Below, in pieces: positions 22,478 through 33,930 of a stretch of 64,000 bases of DNA. A program made the translations under genes and the position numbers. The notes beneath the pieces were generated by a model. It made no database searches, was not told the origin of the DNA, and saw nothing but the letters and a program-made list of their open reading frames with translations. Source of the DNA: Branchipolynoe longqiensis (Eukaryota; Annelida; Polychaeta; Phyllodocida; Polynoidae); contig CM059193.1 in the NCBI GenBank assembly GCA_030323885.1, positions 91,203,990 through 91,267,989 of the forward strand, read 5' to 3'. The first letter of the stretch is position 1. Each line of letters starts with the position of its first letter.

Positions 22478-22960
22478 CGAAATACTCTAAAGTGAGTCAT
22501 TATAAGCTGTAGTACTGTGATACACCATAGTGTGTCAGTACAGGCTGTAGTACTGTGATACACCATAGTGTGTCAGTACAGGCTGTAGTACTGTGATACA
22601 CCATAGTGACTTAGTTAGTCAGTACATGCTGTATTACTCTGATACTCTATAGTGAGTCAGCCTAGGCTGTAGTACTACGATACTCTACAGGTAGTCAGTA
22701 TATGTTGTAGTGATATGGTACCCCACAGTAGGTCAGAATAGGCTTACTATTATGATACAACATAGAATTTCAGTATACACTGTAGAACTATATTCATGGA
22801 TAGCGGTTCTGTATAGGTTGTAGTACTATGATATTCCATTGTAAGTGAGTATCGGCTGTAGTACTCTGATACACCATAGTAACTTAGTTAGTCAGTCCCT
22901 GCTGTATTACTATACTACTCTATGGTGAGTCAGCATAGCCTATAGTACTATGATACCTGA
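22478..22960. repeat. 38-bp satellite, distal block
   Basis: Several ordered units (ACACCATAGTGTGTCAGTAC) then increasingly diverged copies with CATAGTGACTTAGTTAGTCA insertions. The array fades out near 22960. Confidence 0.85.
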
Positions 22961-23324
22961 TGAACAGGAAATATGGCCATATCACTGCAGTTTGCATCTC
23001 TTTACGATCATCCCGAAACGTTTGTGTGGTCCAATTGCCTGCTGGATCTGGGCACAGACTTCCCCTTTGATATCGATAACACAGTCTTTCTATGAGATGC
23101 GTAGTACCTTGTGGTAGCGCCTCATTTCCATGGTTTGTATTCCTATTTGGAGTTCTCAATGATGATCTGTCACACAACAACTCAAACCGTCTGCTACCGA
23201 CAGGCTTGTACAAATATGCTGTACAATTGGCGCAATCTATTTTCGCTTTCCAAGGTCATTGATCCAACGTCATTGATCCCAGAGACGCCTATTGGCTAAC
23301 CTCATCACTCCTCCTCCACACTGG
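22961..23324. other. Unassigned sequence with a 97-codon minus-strand frame
   Basis: The frame 22920-23213 (minus) contains CYRYQRGSLCPDPAGNW and VIWPYFLFIRY. It reads protein-like, but I cannot assign it to a family. It could be the C-terminus of a decayed element. Confidence 0.3.
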
Positions 23325-23625
23325 ATGCGGTGGCCGAATCGGTAGAGTGCAGGTTTCAGGTGGGGAAGGTCGGGAGTTTGACTCCCAGCCGAGTATAACC
23401 AATGACTTATAAAATTGATACTTGTCACGACCTAGCCTGGCACTCAGCATTAACAGGATAGGACACGGACTGGTTAGCACAGTATTATCAGGATCATGTC
23501 ACTGTGTGGGATATCAGGTCATGTTGTTGGTGGCCTGAACTCCCAGTGGGGCAGCACTATAAAATTGCCATCAGCACACACTGTCACAAGGCAGTATCCA
23601 TCCTGATATGACCTTAGAACTTAGA
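23325..23625 (+). mobile_element. SINE-A copy
   Basis: Head GGTGGCCGAATCGGTAGAGT, box B degraded (GGGAGTTTGACTCCCAG), complete core (CAGTGGGGCAGCACTATAAA) and CATCCTGATATGACCTTAGA end. Confidence 0.85.
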
Positions 23626-24040
23626 TCACAGATAGTAGAGGGATAAATGATTACGTGATGTCATGAAAGCGTGAAAATTGGCCATTTTGAAAGCATGATA
23701 ATTGTTCATGTCATTCATATCCTATAGCCTAGGCGCAAGACTAAGTTTGAGAATAGAACAGGGTTTATCTGGGCTTTAAGTATTACTATTAAAGTTTAAA
23801 GGTGTACTGACACAACTTGGGAATTACAACTAAATTGCATCTCAAACATAACCAAATTAGAAACAGAGCACAGGGCATGTGTTTTGCTTTCCATTACATT
23901 GAATGTCACTAGACTTAATGGGGAAATACCCCTATCACTGTTCATTATGATGCTTCCAATATGCTGGCCGTATTTTTGGATTGCAAACTGGGAGAGCCTC
24001 AAACAGCCTCGCTTTGCAATCCTTATATATAAAACCATTG
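23626..24040. repeat. Dispersed repeat R3, copy 1
   Basis: Shares with 33518-33930 the blocks CACAGATAGTA, GTCATGAAAGC, AATTGGCCATTT, GGATTGCAAACTGGGAGAGC and CAATCCTTATATATA. The spacing between blocks differs, so internal parts have been lost or gained. Class unknown. Confidence 0.65.
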
Positions 24041-24127
24041 CTTAGATGTTGCTAGGATGGAAAACAACAACAAACAAATCTCCTCCACCCACACACACAT
24101 ACACACACAGTCTCACCTACCCACATA

Positions 24128-24395
24128 CGTTACAAACCAATGACTTTAAAATTGATACTTGTCGCTTTCTAGCCTGGCGCTCAGCATTGATAGGATAGGG
24201 CAAGGACTGTTTATCTCAGTGTCAGGATAATATGAATGAGTGGGATATCAGGTTCCTGCTGCCGGCGGCTTAATTTCCCATTGGGGCAGCACTATAAAGT
24301 CAATATGAGTATCCACTGTCACAAGTTGGTACCTGTCCTGATATCACCTTAGATGTTGCTAGGCTGTAAAATAACCACAATCAAACAAATCTCCA
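24128..24395 (+). mobile_element. SINE-A copy, headless
   Basis: Starts CCAATGACTTTAAAATTGAT and runs through GGGGCAGCACTATAAAGTC to GATGTTGCTAGGCTGTAAAA. A separate tail scrap lies at 24041-24075. Confidence 0.8.
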
Positions 24396-24439
24396 GACAC
24401 ACACACTGTCTTGCCTACCCACAAGCTGATCTACCTGTT

Positions 24440-24540
24440 TACAATGTAATGTAAACGGCCGGAAGACCAGTGCCTTGCCTCTGAAAAAAATGTATGTTCT
24501 GATGAATAAACTGTTTTACCAACACAAAAACACAGATGCT
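24440..24540 (+). mobile_element. LINE-3 3' end fragment
   Basis: CGGCCGGAAGACCAGTGCCT and GATGAATAAACTGTTTTACC resemble the 3' end of the LINE at 56255-58605 (GCTGGAAGACCAGTGCTTCG...). Short and diverged. Confidence 0.5.
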
Positions 24541-25430
24541 ACCGAGCCTCGTTTTCGTGTCGTTGTCACGTGCGCATTATTTTCATTTACGGCCGTCCAC
24601 TGGCTTCTTCGCCGGCCTCATAACGGTCGCTTGAGAACCCAATAGGTCACCGCGAAAGCTTCGTCCCACGGGGGCCTGGCCTGGTCGTTCATCAGCAGCC
24701 CGCAGCAGGGCGCTGCATACAAGACAATCCGCCAACCATTGCCACGAATTGTAATATAAACATAAACCCGCTGAAAGAAGTGTAAATGAAGAGTTCACGC
24801 GCAAATCTTCCTAAACGCCAATCCAAAAATGTAGTTTAAATAATTTTAATTCTCACTAATTTATCACTTTTGTTATGATCACATGGTTATGGAGCGATGC
24901 ACAAAAAAGTAGGAACATAACGAAATCAACTTTGAAGTTTTGATTCCAATGTTTATCTCAATTTGTGGATTGGCGTTTATGGGGTTTCGCGCCCGAACTC
25001 TTCAAATTATGTGAATATATTCAAACTGACCCTAATAACAACCAAAGCCAACATAGTTTCAGCTAATTATTGTTATGGTCATACACATATTAATTTTTAT
25101 GAGAAATTTCAATCACAAGTAATTTGGTCTTCTGCCATTCCACTTTTCATTCTGTGCTAGTAATGATGTGTGACATGCGATGTCGCGATAAGTATAGATT
25201 GTTATGCTATCGGTGTGACTAAGCTGAGTATATTTCTTTTTAAGTTGTTGCATCGACTTAGACTGAGTTCCAACCTGGGGTTCAAATTCGTGGAACTGGA
25301 TGCTGACGGCAGTTGGCCATGACATCTGAATTTATATATCGATCAATTACTGTCTATTTATTACACCACCACATGCAAATTACGCTATCCGGTATCTTTA
25401 AAGGATCACACCCATTTTGGAAAGGTATTT
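24541..25430. other. No recognisable feature
   Basis: A GC-richer, CpG-containing patch (24555-24720) lies in otherwise AT-rich sequence. No repeat relationship within the window and no convincing coding frame. Confidence 0.4.
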
Positions 25431-25660
25431 GAGATTATTGTGATTGGGATGTTGTAAATGAAAAGTTATTGCACCGACATCAGGATTTGAAAACACAAGT
25501 CGTGGCATTCCTGGCCTAGCATGCTAAGCATGACCAAGACTCCCTGATTCAATCACCCTATCCACGCCAACCTATCCGTGTGGCTCCTTGCCTGAGAGGC
25601 CATTGCAGACTATTACGCTTGTCCCCTTAGAATTGTAAGTCTTTTAAATTGCTAAGTCCA
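25431..25660 (+). repeat. Dispersed repeat R4
   Basis: Contains CACCCTATCCACGCCAACCT, GGCTCCTTGCCTGAGAGG and CCCCTTAGAATTGTAAGTCT. Related copies: 26120-26300 (plus) and 27955-28150 (minus); a scrap occurs at 35481-35565. It usually lies next to a MITE-T copy. Confidence 0.65.
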
Positions 25661-25752
25661 TACGTCATTTAATGCTTATATTTATGTACATTCAGGCAAT
25701 GCACTCACATGTACATATTCAGCGTAGGTTTAACAACCATACAACACATAGC

Positions 25753-26107
25753 TTAAAGTTGCATAGACCGATGAAAACATCAAATTTTCAAAACCAAAAC
25801 ACTCATCTAGATTTGATTCTACATATCCAACTTAGACACTGGTGCATTTATTAAGCGTTTGTTGCTGCATAGAAGGGCATAATAAGTGAATTAATAGAAC
25901 CCGTTACTACTGAAGTCCACGGTGTCAGAGTTTTGGGCATCCTTGTCAACATTATTTTGGCATGTTTTGACGTCAAATATCTCCAAACTTAGCCATTTAA
26001 AATTAAAGTTACTTCAAAGTAGAGTACAGTAGATTGTAACGATTATTATAATATATTTATCTCAGAAAATAGCAAAAACTCAAAAGCATCGGACTCTGCA
26101 ACTTTAA
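25753..26107 (+). mobile_element. MITE-T, 355 bp, with terminal inverted repeats
   Basis: Left end TTAAAGTTGCATAGACCGAT and right end ATCGGACTCTGCAACTTTAA are inverted repeats of about 20 bp with two mismatches. No coding content. Copies: 28211-28550, 35190-35475, 51336-51689 (minus), and partial copies in each unit of the 47.6-51.6 kb array. A TA or TTAA target is possible because the terminus itself begins TTAA. Confidence 0.8.
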
Positions 26108-26119
26108 GCATAATCCTGG

Positions 26120-26300
26120 TCATCGGGTGATGAACATGGGAAATAGTGCGCATGGGGCAGGATTTCGAACCTATCGTTCTTCCTATCCTGCTAACAATTA
26201 TACTACATTGCTCCCTGCAACCACCCTATCCACGATAACCTGTGTGTATCCTTGCCTGAGAGGTCAGTGCACAATACTACGGCACTGTAGTACATTCAGC
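26120..26300 (+). repeat. Dispersed repeat R4
   Basis: ATGGGAAATAGTGCGCATGG then CCCTATCCACGATAACCTGT and CCTTGCCTGAGAGGTCAGTG. It follows MITE-T immediately, as also at 35.5 kb. Confidence 0.6.
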
Positions 26301-26397
26301 AATGGTGTTAGGATGATGGTGATGTTTTGTTTAGACGCCTTGGTTTGTTGACGTCTTAGTGACACCGAACGCTGAACAGGAAGGTCTAAATCATAGT

Positions 26398-27720
26398 GGG
26401 TCAGTGGGTACGGCTTGACCGCTGGTCAGTGCATGCTGCGCCACCTGGTGGTACTGACAATGGTGCAGCGCCACACTGATCGCCACTACCAGCTCACACT
26501 GCATGGACAACTAGGTGTTATCTAGTGACGTCAATGGTAGAGCGTTAGGCTGACCACCAGTACCAGCTCACACTTCCTGAATAATGCATGTTATCTAGTG
26601 ACGTCAATGGTAGAGGACCACACTGATCACCACTACCAGCTCACACTGCCTGAACAACCAGGTGTTATCTAGTGACATCAATGGTAGAGTATGACACCAA
26701 CCACCCCTATAAGGTCAAACTGCCTGAACAATTGGGTGTTATCTAGTGACATCAATGGTAGAGCTCCATACTGACCGCCACTATCAGGTTACACTGCCTG
26801 AACAACCAGGTGTTATCTAATGACATCAATGGTAGAGCATGACACCAAACACCACTACCCGCTCACACTGCCTGAACAACAGGGTGTTATCTAGTGACAT
26901 CAATGGTAGAGCGCCACACTGACCACCACTATCAGGTCACACTGCCTGAACAACAAGCTGTTATCAATGGTAGAACGCCACACCAACTGCCCCTATAAGG
27001 TCAAACTGCCTGAACAACAGGGTGTTATGTAGTGACATCAATGGTAGAGCACCATACCAACCACCCTTATAAGGTCAAACTGCCTGAACAACAGGGCGTT
27101 ATCTAGTGACATCAATGGTAGAGCACCACACTGACCGCCACTATCGGCTAACACTGCCTGAACAATCAGGTGTTATCTAGTGACATTTATGGTCAAGCAC
27201 CACACCAACAGCCACTATAAGGTTTGTTTGTGTTGTTGTTGTTTTACGTCCTAGCAACATCTAAGGTCATATCAGGATGGGTAGCGACTTGTGACAGTGC
27301 GCACTCATGACGACTTTATAGTGCTGCCCTACTGGAAGACCAGCCCACCAGCACCATGACCTGATATCCAACTCAGTCACATTATCCTGACACCGAGCCA
27401 ACCAGTCCTTGACCTATCCTAATAATGCCGAGCGCCGGGCTAGGAAACAACAAGTATCAATTTTTAAGTCATTGGTTTGACTCGACCCGGGTTCGAACCC
27501 ATGTCCCCACGATCTACCAACACCACTCTAAGGTCACACTGCATGAACAACAGGGTGTTATCTAGTGACATTAATGGTAGAGTGCCACACCAACCACCAC
27601 TATAAGGTCACACTGCCTGAACAATGGGGTGTTATCTAGTGACATCAGTGGTAGAGGACCACACCGATCGCCACTACCAGATCACACTGCATGGACAACC
27701 AGAGCGCAACCTAGCAACAT
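26398..27720. repeat. 75-bp satellite with an inserted SINE
   Basis: Unit of 74-75 bp includes CTGCCTGAACAACAGGGTGT, ATCTAGTGACATCAATGGTA and GAGCGCCACACTGACC. About 13 units, interrupted at 27222-27528 by SINE-A. Confidence 0.9.
27222..27528 (-). mobile_element. SINE-A inserted in the 75-bp satellite
   Basis: Full minus-strand copy from GTTGTTGTTGTTTTACGTCC to the head with GGGTTCGAACCC (in complement) near 27490. Flanks CACTATAAGGT and CACTCTAAGGT could be an 11-bp target duplication with one mismatch. The satellite resumes in phase. Confidence 0.85.
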
Positions 27721-27954
27721 AAATGTTACCCCCCACCACACCCTACACAACTACTGGCTCAGGTCAATACCCATACCTTCCAAACTACAAACACTTCATC
27801 AAATTTGCTCCTCAACAAATTAAATTGATATGACTTACTCAAACAGATTAATACCTTGTTTATACCAAACTAGGTTGTTGAACCTACACTGCGTATGCAT
27901 ATGTAAGTGCATTTCCTGGATGTATGTAAGTGTAGGCATTAATTAACCATTTAA
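27721..27954. other. No recognisable feature
   Basis: Short spacer between the satellite and the R4 copy. Confidence 0.4.
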
Positions 27955-28150
27955 AAGACTTACAATTCCAAGGGGACGAGTGTCGTAGTCTGCACTGACC
28001 TCTCAGACAAGGAGCCACATGGACAGGTAGGCGTGGATAGGGTGATGACATGTAAAGTATGTGTAGTTATGCTTAGCACACTGACATGGAATCAAGACAT
28101 GTCGATTCCTGTTCTAGGCGCAATATCTCCTATTGCAGACACTCACCACA
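27955..28150 (-). repeat. Dispersed repeat R4, minus strand
   Basis: Complement of the R4 order: AGACTTACAATTCCAAGGGG, CTCAGACAAGGAGCCACATG, GGCGTGGATAGGGTGATG. Together with 25431-25660 it brackets the satellite in inverted orientation. Confidence 0.65.
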
Positions 28151-28210
28151 ACAGTCGCAGTAACTTATATTGATCAATATAATATATGTATCTATAATAA
28201 TCGCAACGAC

Positions 28211-28550
28211 TTAAAGCTGCATAGTCCGATGAAATATCCAATTTTCAAAACCAAACCAATTATCTAGATTAGATTTTACATATCTAACTTAGATACTGAT
28301 GCACTTATTAACCATTTGTTTCTGCATAGAAGGCAATACTGAGTCAATTTAACGGAACCCGTTACTGCAGAAGTCTATGGTGTCAGCATTTTGGCAAGCT
28401 TGCCAGAACTAATTTTCCATGTTTACACTCATAATATCTCAACCGATTACCATTTAAAATAAAAGTAACTTTGAACTAATGTACAGTAGATACTAGTGAT
28501 CGATCTGATATATTTATCTCAGAAAAAACCCATCAGACTATGCAACTTTA
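28211..28550 (+). mobile_element. MITE-T, 340 bp
   Basis: Left end TTAAAGCTGCATAGTCCGAT and right end CATCAGACTATGCAACTTTA. Interior collinear with 25753-26107. Confidence 0.8.
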
Positions 28551-29525
28551 CTCATCAATATTATATGTTTATTAACATAATCGTAGTAACTCAAAACCAT
28601 CATGTGTACTGGCACAAACCAAACCAGAACCAGGCAGGCCACGGTCATGCATCCGAATCACCCTGAAATACAAAATGGCTAACCATACAACACAGCCATC
28701 CCACCTATTCGTAGTCCTGAAGGGTCCAGGGGTGTTCTGGCACACTGGTCTACTATGTAAGGACAGGGCATGGGTGAAAGGATGCTGTAACAAACCACAA
28801 TGGGATGGGATCCTCTCCCACAGGCCTGTATGTCAGCTGTGTAGATGTACATAGTAGGCTAAGTTATCATATACAGGTTAGGAAAAAACTTGAAAATTAA
28901 AAAAAACTAAACTAATATAGAAACTACTAACACCCAAAACCGCAAAGGTTGGCCCGAGAAAGATCAGGTAAAGACTCCTGAGTGCGGGACCAGACCAATA
29001 TAGTATCACAGCTGTCCAGCGTTGAAAACAAGCACCCTCACGGGAGCTTATACGTTATGGGCAGAATAAAAAACTTGTCACAAAAAAAAAAAAAATCATA
29101 CTATGCAACCTCTCGATGTGAAGCACTTTAATGATTTATTGTGTTCAATATGCAATGGTCTCATGGCTTCCAGACATTTGGGGCTATGCAGTTCTCCCCT
29201 CACAGAACCAACTGTGATATCCCACATTCATTAAGCTCCCAGACACGATATAGAAGACACTTGTTGTTTGCAGAGCAGGCACCACATCTACAAATAAGTG
29301 TTTGCTACTTGAATCTCGATTCCCAGAAGGAGGCTGTGTTTCTTTGATGTGCCTCTACCGCTATGAGGTGGCGATATTGGCTCTTCTACCAGGAATGCAA
29401 TTTATTTCGGAAAAGGGGAGCCATCGGCGGTATTAATAACAACATTTAAGAGGAGAAAGATCGCAGAAATAGGCACGGTATCAATTTGCGTAGTACCGAT
29501 GATCAATAGTGGAGGCAGATGTTTC
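28551..29525. other. No recognisable gene; one poly-A run
   Basis: An A run of 13 sits at about 29081-29093, which could mark the 3' end of an old retroposed sequence. I see no source. No convincing coding frame. Confidence 0.4.
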
Positions 29526-32060
29526 ATTATCAGAGCGCTGCCCCACGCACTCACACTCACACTGCCCCGCCCACTCACACTCACACTGCCGCGCCCACTC
29601 ACACTCACACTGCCACTGCCACTCCAACCCCCAGTGCCACTCACATTGCCACTGCCCCACCGGCTCACACTCACACTGCCACTGTACACTCACACTGCCA
29701 CTGTACACTCACACTGCCACTGCCACACCCACTCACACTCACACTGCCATGCGCACTCACACTGTCACTGTACCCTCACACTGCCACTGCCACACCCACT
29801 CACACTCACACTGCCCTGTGCACTCACACTCACACTGCTCCGCCCACTCACGCTCACACTGCCGCGCGCACTCACACTCACACTGCCACTGCCACTCCAA
29901 GCCCCAGTGCCACTCACATTGCCACTGCCCCGCCGGCTCACACTCACACTGCCACTGTACACTCACACTGCCACTGTACACTCACACTGCCACTGCCACA
30001 CCCACTCACACACACACTGCCCTGCGCACTCACACTCACACTGCCACTGTACACTCACACTGCCACTGCCACACCCACTCACACTCACACTGCCCACCCA
30101 CTCACACTCACACTGCCCCGCCCACTCACACTCACACTGCCACTGTACACTAACACTGCCACTGCAACACCCACTCACACACACACTGCCCCGCGCACTC
30201 ACACTCACACTGCCACTGTACACTAACACTGCCACTGCAACACCCACTCACACTCACACTGCCCCGCGCACTCACACTCACACTGCCCCGCCCACTCACA
30301 CTCACACTGCCCCGCCCACTCACACTCACACTGCCACTGTACACTCACACTCCCACTGTACACTCACACTGCCACACATACTCACACACACACTGCCACT
30401 GTACACTCACATTGCCACTGCCACACCCACTCACATACACTGCCCCACGCACTCACACTCACACTGCCACTGTACACTCACACTGCCACTGCCACACCCA
30501 CTCACACTCACACTGCCCTGCCCACTCACACTCACACTGCCCCGCCCACTCACACTCACACTGCCACTGTACACTCACGCTGTCACTGTACACTCACACT
30601 GCCATTGCCACATTCACTCACACTCACACTGCCCTGCCCACTCACACTCACACTGCCCCGCCCACTCACACTCACACTGCCACTGTACACTCACACTCCC
30701 ACTGTACACTCACACTGCCACTGCCACACCCACTCACACTCACACTGCCCTGCCCACTCACACTCACACTGCCACTGCCACCCCAACCCCCAGTGCCGCT
30801 CACACTGCCACTGCCCCACCCGCTCACACTCACACTGCAACTGTACACTCACACTGCCACTGCCTCACTCACTCACACACACACTGCCCTGTCCGCTCAC
30901 ACTCACATTGCCCCGCGCACTCACACTCACACTGCCCCATGCACTCACACTCCCCCGCGCGCTCACACTCACACTCACACTGCAACTGTACACTCACACC
31001 ACCACTGCATCACCCACTCACACACACTGCCCCACCCGCTCACACTCACACTGCCCCGCCCGCTCGCATGCACACTGCCCGGCGCACTTACACTCACACT
31101 GCCCGGCACACTCACACTCACACTGCCACTGCCACTCCAACCCCCAGTGCCACTCACATTGCCACTGCCCCACCCGCTCACACTCACACTGCCCCGCCCG
31201 CTCACACTCACACTGCCCCGCGCACTTACACTCACACTGCCCCGCCCGCTCACACTCACACTGCCCCGCGCACTTACACTCACACTGCCCCGCGCACTCA
31301 CACTCACACTGCCACTGCCTCTCCAACCCCCAGTGCCACTCACATTGCCACTGCCCCGCCGGCTCACACTCACACTGCCACTGTACACTCACACTGCCAC
31401 TGTACACTCACACTGCCACTGCCACACCCACTCACACTCACACTGCCCCACGCACTCACACTCACACTGCCACACCCACTCACCCACACACTGCCCCACG
31501 CACTCACACTCACACTGCAACTGTACACTCACACTGCCACTGCCACACCCACTCACACTCACACTGCCCTGCCCACTCACACTCACACTGCCACTGCCAC
31601 CCCAACCCCCAGTGCCGCTCACACTGCCACTGCCCCACCCGCTCACACGCACACTGCAACTGTACACTCACACTGCCACTGCCTCACCCACTCACACACA
31701 CTGCCCCGTCCGCTCACACTCACATTGCCCCGGACACTCACACTCACACTGCCCCATGCACTCACACTCACACTGCCCCGCGCACTCACACTCACAGTCA
31801 CACTGCAACTGTACACTCACACTGCCACTGCAACACCCACTCACACACACACTGCCCCGCACACTTACACTCACACTCACACTGCCCCGCCCACTCACAC
31901 TCACACTGCCCCGCGCACTTACACTCACACTGCCCCGCGCACTCACACTCACACTGCCACTGCCACTCCAACCCCCAGTGACACTCACACTGCCACTGCC
32001 CCGCCAGCTCACACTCACACTGCAACTGTACACTCACACTGCCACTGCCACACCCACTCA
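29526..32060. repeat. CACTCA-rich minisatellite, about 2.5 kb
   Basis: Built from ACTCACACTCACACTGCC blocks, typically 24 bp with a CCCGCC spacer, mixed with CACTGTACACTCACACTGC. A longer module containing CTCCAACCCCCAGTGCCACT recurs about every 250-700 bp (near 29615, 29900, 31135, 31320, 31970), so there is higher-order structure. The plus strand is open in all three phases (up to 858 codons) only because the units lack stops. Confidence 0.95.
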
Positions 32061-32515
32061 CGAGGAGAGGAGTAGAGGGGGGTGGGTAGAAAGGGTGGGG
32101 AGGGGAGGAGACGGGTAGAGAGGGAGGATATGGGGAAGGAGAAGGGTGGAGAGGGAGTGGGGAGGAGATGGTAGGACGATACGATAGGGGGAGGAAGACT
32201 AGACGGAGGGAGAGGCGTAGAGGGGTGGTGGAGAGGGGTAGAGGGTATGACAGCAGTTGAAAAGAAGGGGGGAGGAGAGGGCTGGATATGGAAGGGGAGG
32301 AGAGAGGTAGATGGGAGTGGAGGAGAAGAGGGGAGGAGTAGATATGTGGGGGAGTAGAGATGTGGAGGAGACGGGTAGAGGGGCTGAAACTTGTGAAAGG
32401 TGTTGAAGGGGAGTGGGAAGGAGAGGGCTGGAGAAATAAGCGAAGAGAGGGGCTGAGGAGAGGAGGGGAGGGGTAGAGGGGCTGAGGAGAGGAGGGCAGG
32501 GGCGGTGGGTGTGAA
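32061..32515. repeat. Degenerate GA-rich tract
   Basis: Irregular GGGGAGGAGA/GTAGAGGGG units without a fixed period. Confidence 0.75.
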
Positions 32516-32653
32516 TTAACATACAACTCGCGCAGCGGGGCGAATATCCAGGTTTTTATGCGGGTCCGGTTACGCATGGGCGATAATATGAGCCACCGAT
32601 CTTTGTGTGGGAAATTTAGGAGCCACTGGTCTGCTTGCAGGTTCCCTCCAGGG

Positions 32654-32815
32654 CAGCCGGCTTCATTCTATCAGTGTTCTCCTATGAACTACAGCCGGCT
32701 TCATTCTATCAGTGTTCTCCTATGAACTACAGCCGGCTTCATTCTATCAGTGTTCTCCTATGAACTACAGCCGGCTTCAGTCTATCAGTGTTCTATGAAC
32801 TACAGTCGGCATCTT
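32654..32815. repeat. 38-bp tandem repeat, about 4.3 units
   Basis: Unit halves CAGCCGGCTTCATTCTATCA and GTGTTCTCCTATGAACTA. Three identical copies, then two decayed. The period equals that of the large satellite, but the sequence is unrelated. Confidence 0.9.
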
Positions 32816-33065
32816 TCTATCAACATGTGCGGCCAATTTCTCTCAGTGCCATTTTTGTCCCCATATTAAATCTTTTAATGAAATTCACTTTCTTTATTTG
32901 GTGCTCGCTTATGATTTTTTTTTTCAATTTCCTGTAAACATGTGGGAGGAATTTTGAGCGTGTATGTAAACAAGACAATTCTGGCTACGCCTCTGGATAT
33001 AGTTGGTTGGTTTTTGGAGTTTTAAATCCTGGCATCATCTAAGGTCATATCATGATGGGTACCGA

Positions 33066-33112
33066 TTGCTTTACGCCGTGTCAGCAGCATAGGCCATATT
33101 CACGGCGAGGAA
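33066..33112 (-). mobile_element. LINE-2 3'-end-only insertion
   Basis: TTGCTTTACGCCGTGTCAGC through ATATTCACGGCGAGG is the complement of LINE-2 positions about 21478-21524. GGTACCGA appears on both sides, consistent with an 8-bp target duplication. Confidence 0.75.
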
Positions 33113-33273
33113 TTGGTACCGACTTGTGACAGAGCTGTCAGCACCATGACCTGATATCCCACTCAGTCACATTATCATGTGACACTGAGCGAACCAGTCA
33201 TTGCCCTATCCTATCAATGCCGAGCGCCTGGTTTGAAAGCGACATGTATACATTTTAATGTAATTGGTTTGCA

Positions 33274-33330
33274 CCATGAATATGGCTTATGGTGCCGACT
33301 CTTCGCAAAAGAAACCACCAATCAAACAAC
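33274..33330 (+). mobile_element. LINE-2 3'-end-only insertion
   Basis: CATGAATATGGCTTATGGTG followed by CCGACTC and an ACCACCAATCAAACAACC tail resembles the LINE-2 3' terminus. ATTGGTTT flanks both sides. Confidence 0.7.
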
Positions 33331-33517
33331 CATTGGTTTCACTCGAACAGGGTTCGAATCCCACGATATACCAAAACGGGAGCCGGACCCTCACCTCATT
33401 CGGGTATCCGGCCTGGTCCTTAGGATAAAGTGGATGGATGCCATCCGACTGAACAGCAGAGTGATGTCATCACTTGGTAACATGTGCCTCGTTTTTATTA
33501 ACTTTAAATACCAAGGT

Positions 33518-33930
33518 CAGACCACAGATAGTACAGGGATATATGGTTATGTGGCATCATGAAAGCATGATAATTGGCCATTTGGAAAGCCTGTCAATTC
33601 ACCTACTCCTTATTAACTGATGAGTTGTGGGTCGATTCCACAACTGTCCAATTCGTTTTGATTAATAACAAATCCTGAATGCAGTTAATGCCAATGGGTA
33701 GCTGGAAACGGTAGGGGTACCAGGAAACAATATGTAATAATGATACTGTTAACAGTGCTGCCTTATCGCATGGGCAGTTCAACCACAGATAGGACTAGCA
33801 ACGATTTTATGTTGCCCCTATCATCGGTCATCATCATGCTTCCAAAATGGCGGCCGTATTTTCGGATTGCATACTGGGAGAGCCTCAAACAGCCTTGCAT
33901 TGGCATCCTTATATATACAATCCTAGGTTA
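33518..33930. repeat. Dispersed repeat R3, copy 2
   Basis: Shared blocks with 23626-24040, including CCAAAATGGCGGCCGTATTT and GCATACTGGGAGAGCCTCAA. The TATATATA near its end is conserved in both copies. Confidence 0.65.

Larger units (their letters stand above)
33002..33420 (-). mobile_element. SINE-A carrying two LINE-2-tail insertions
   Basis: Minus-strand SINE-A (GGAGTTTTAAATCCTGGC at left, degraded head at right). It is interrupted at about 33066-33112 and 33274-33330 by pieces that match only the 3' end of LINE-2. Confidence 0.85.

Noticed and set aside
22920..23213. 97-codon minus-strand frame that reads like a protein C-terminus
   Set aside because: No recognised family or motif, partly inside decayed satellite, and no splice or promoter evidence; listed only as unassigned sequence.
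29499..32118. 858- and 568-codon open frames rich in His, Thr and Leu
   Set aside because: All phases of the CACTCA minisatellite are open because its units contain no stop codon; composition is that of the repeat, with no domain or start context.
33179..33562. 127-codon plus-strand frame
   Set aside because: Runs through a minus-strand SINE-A and LINE tails into repeat R3; no coding signature.
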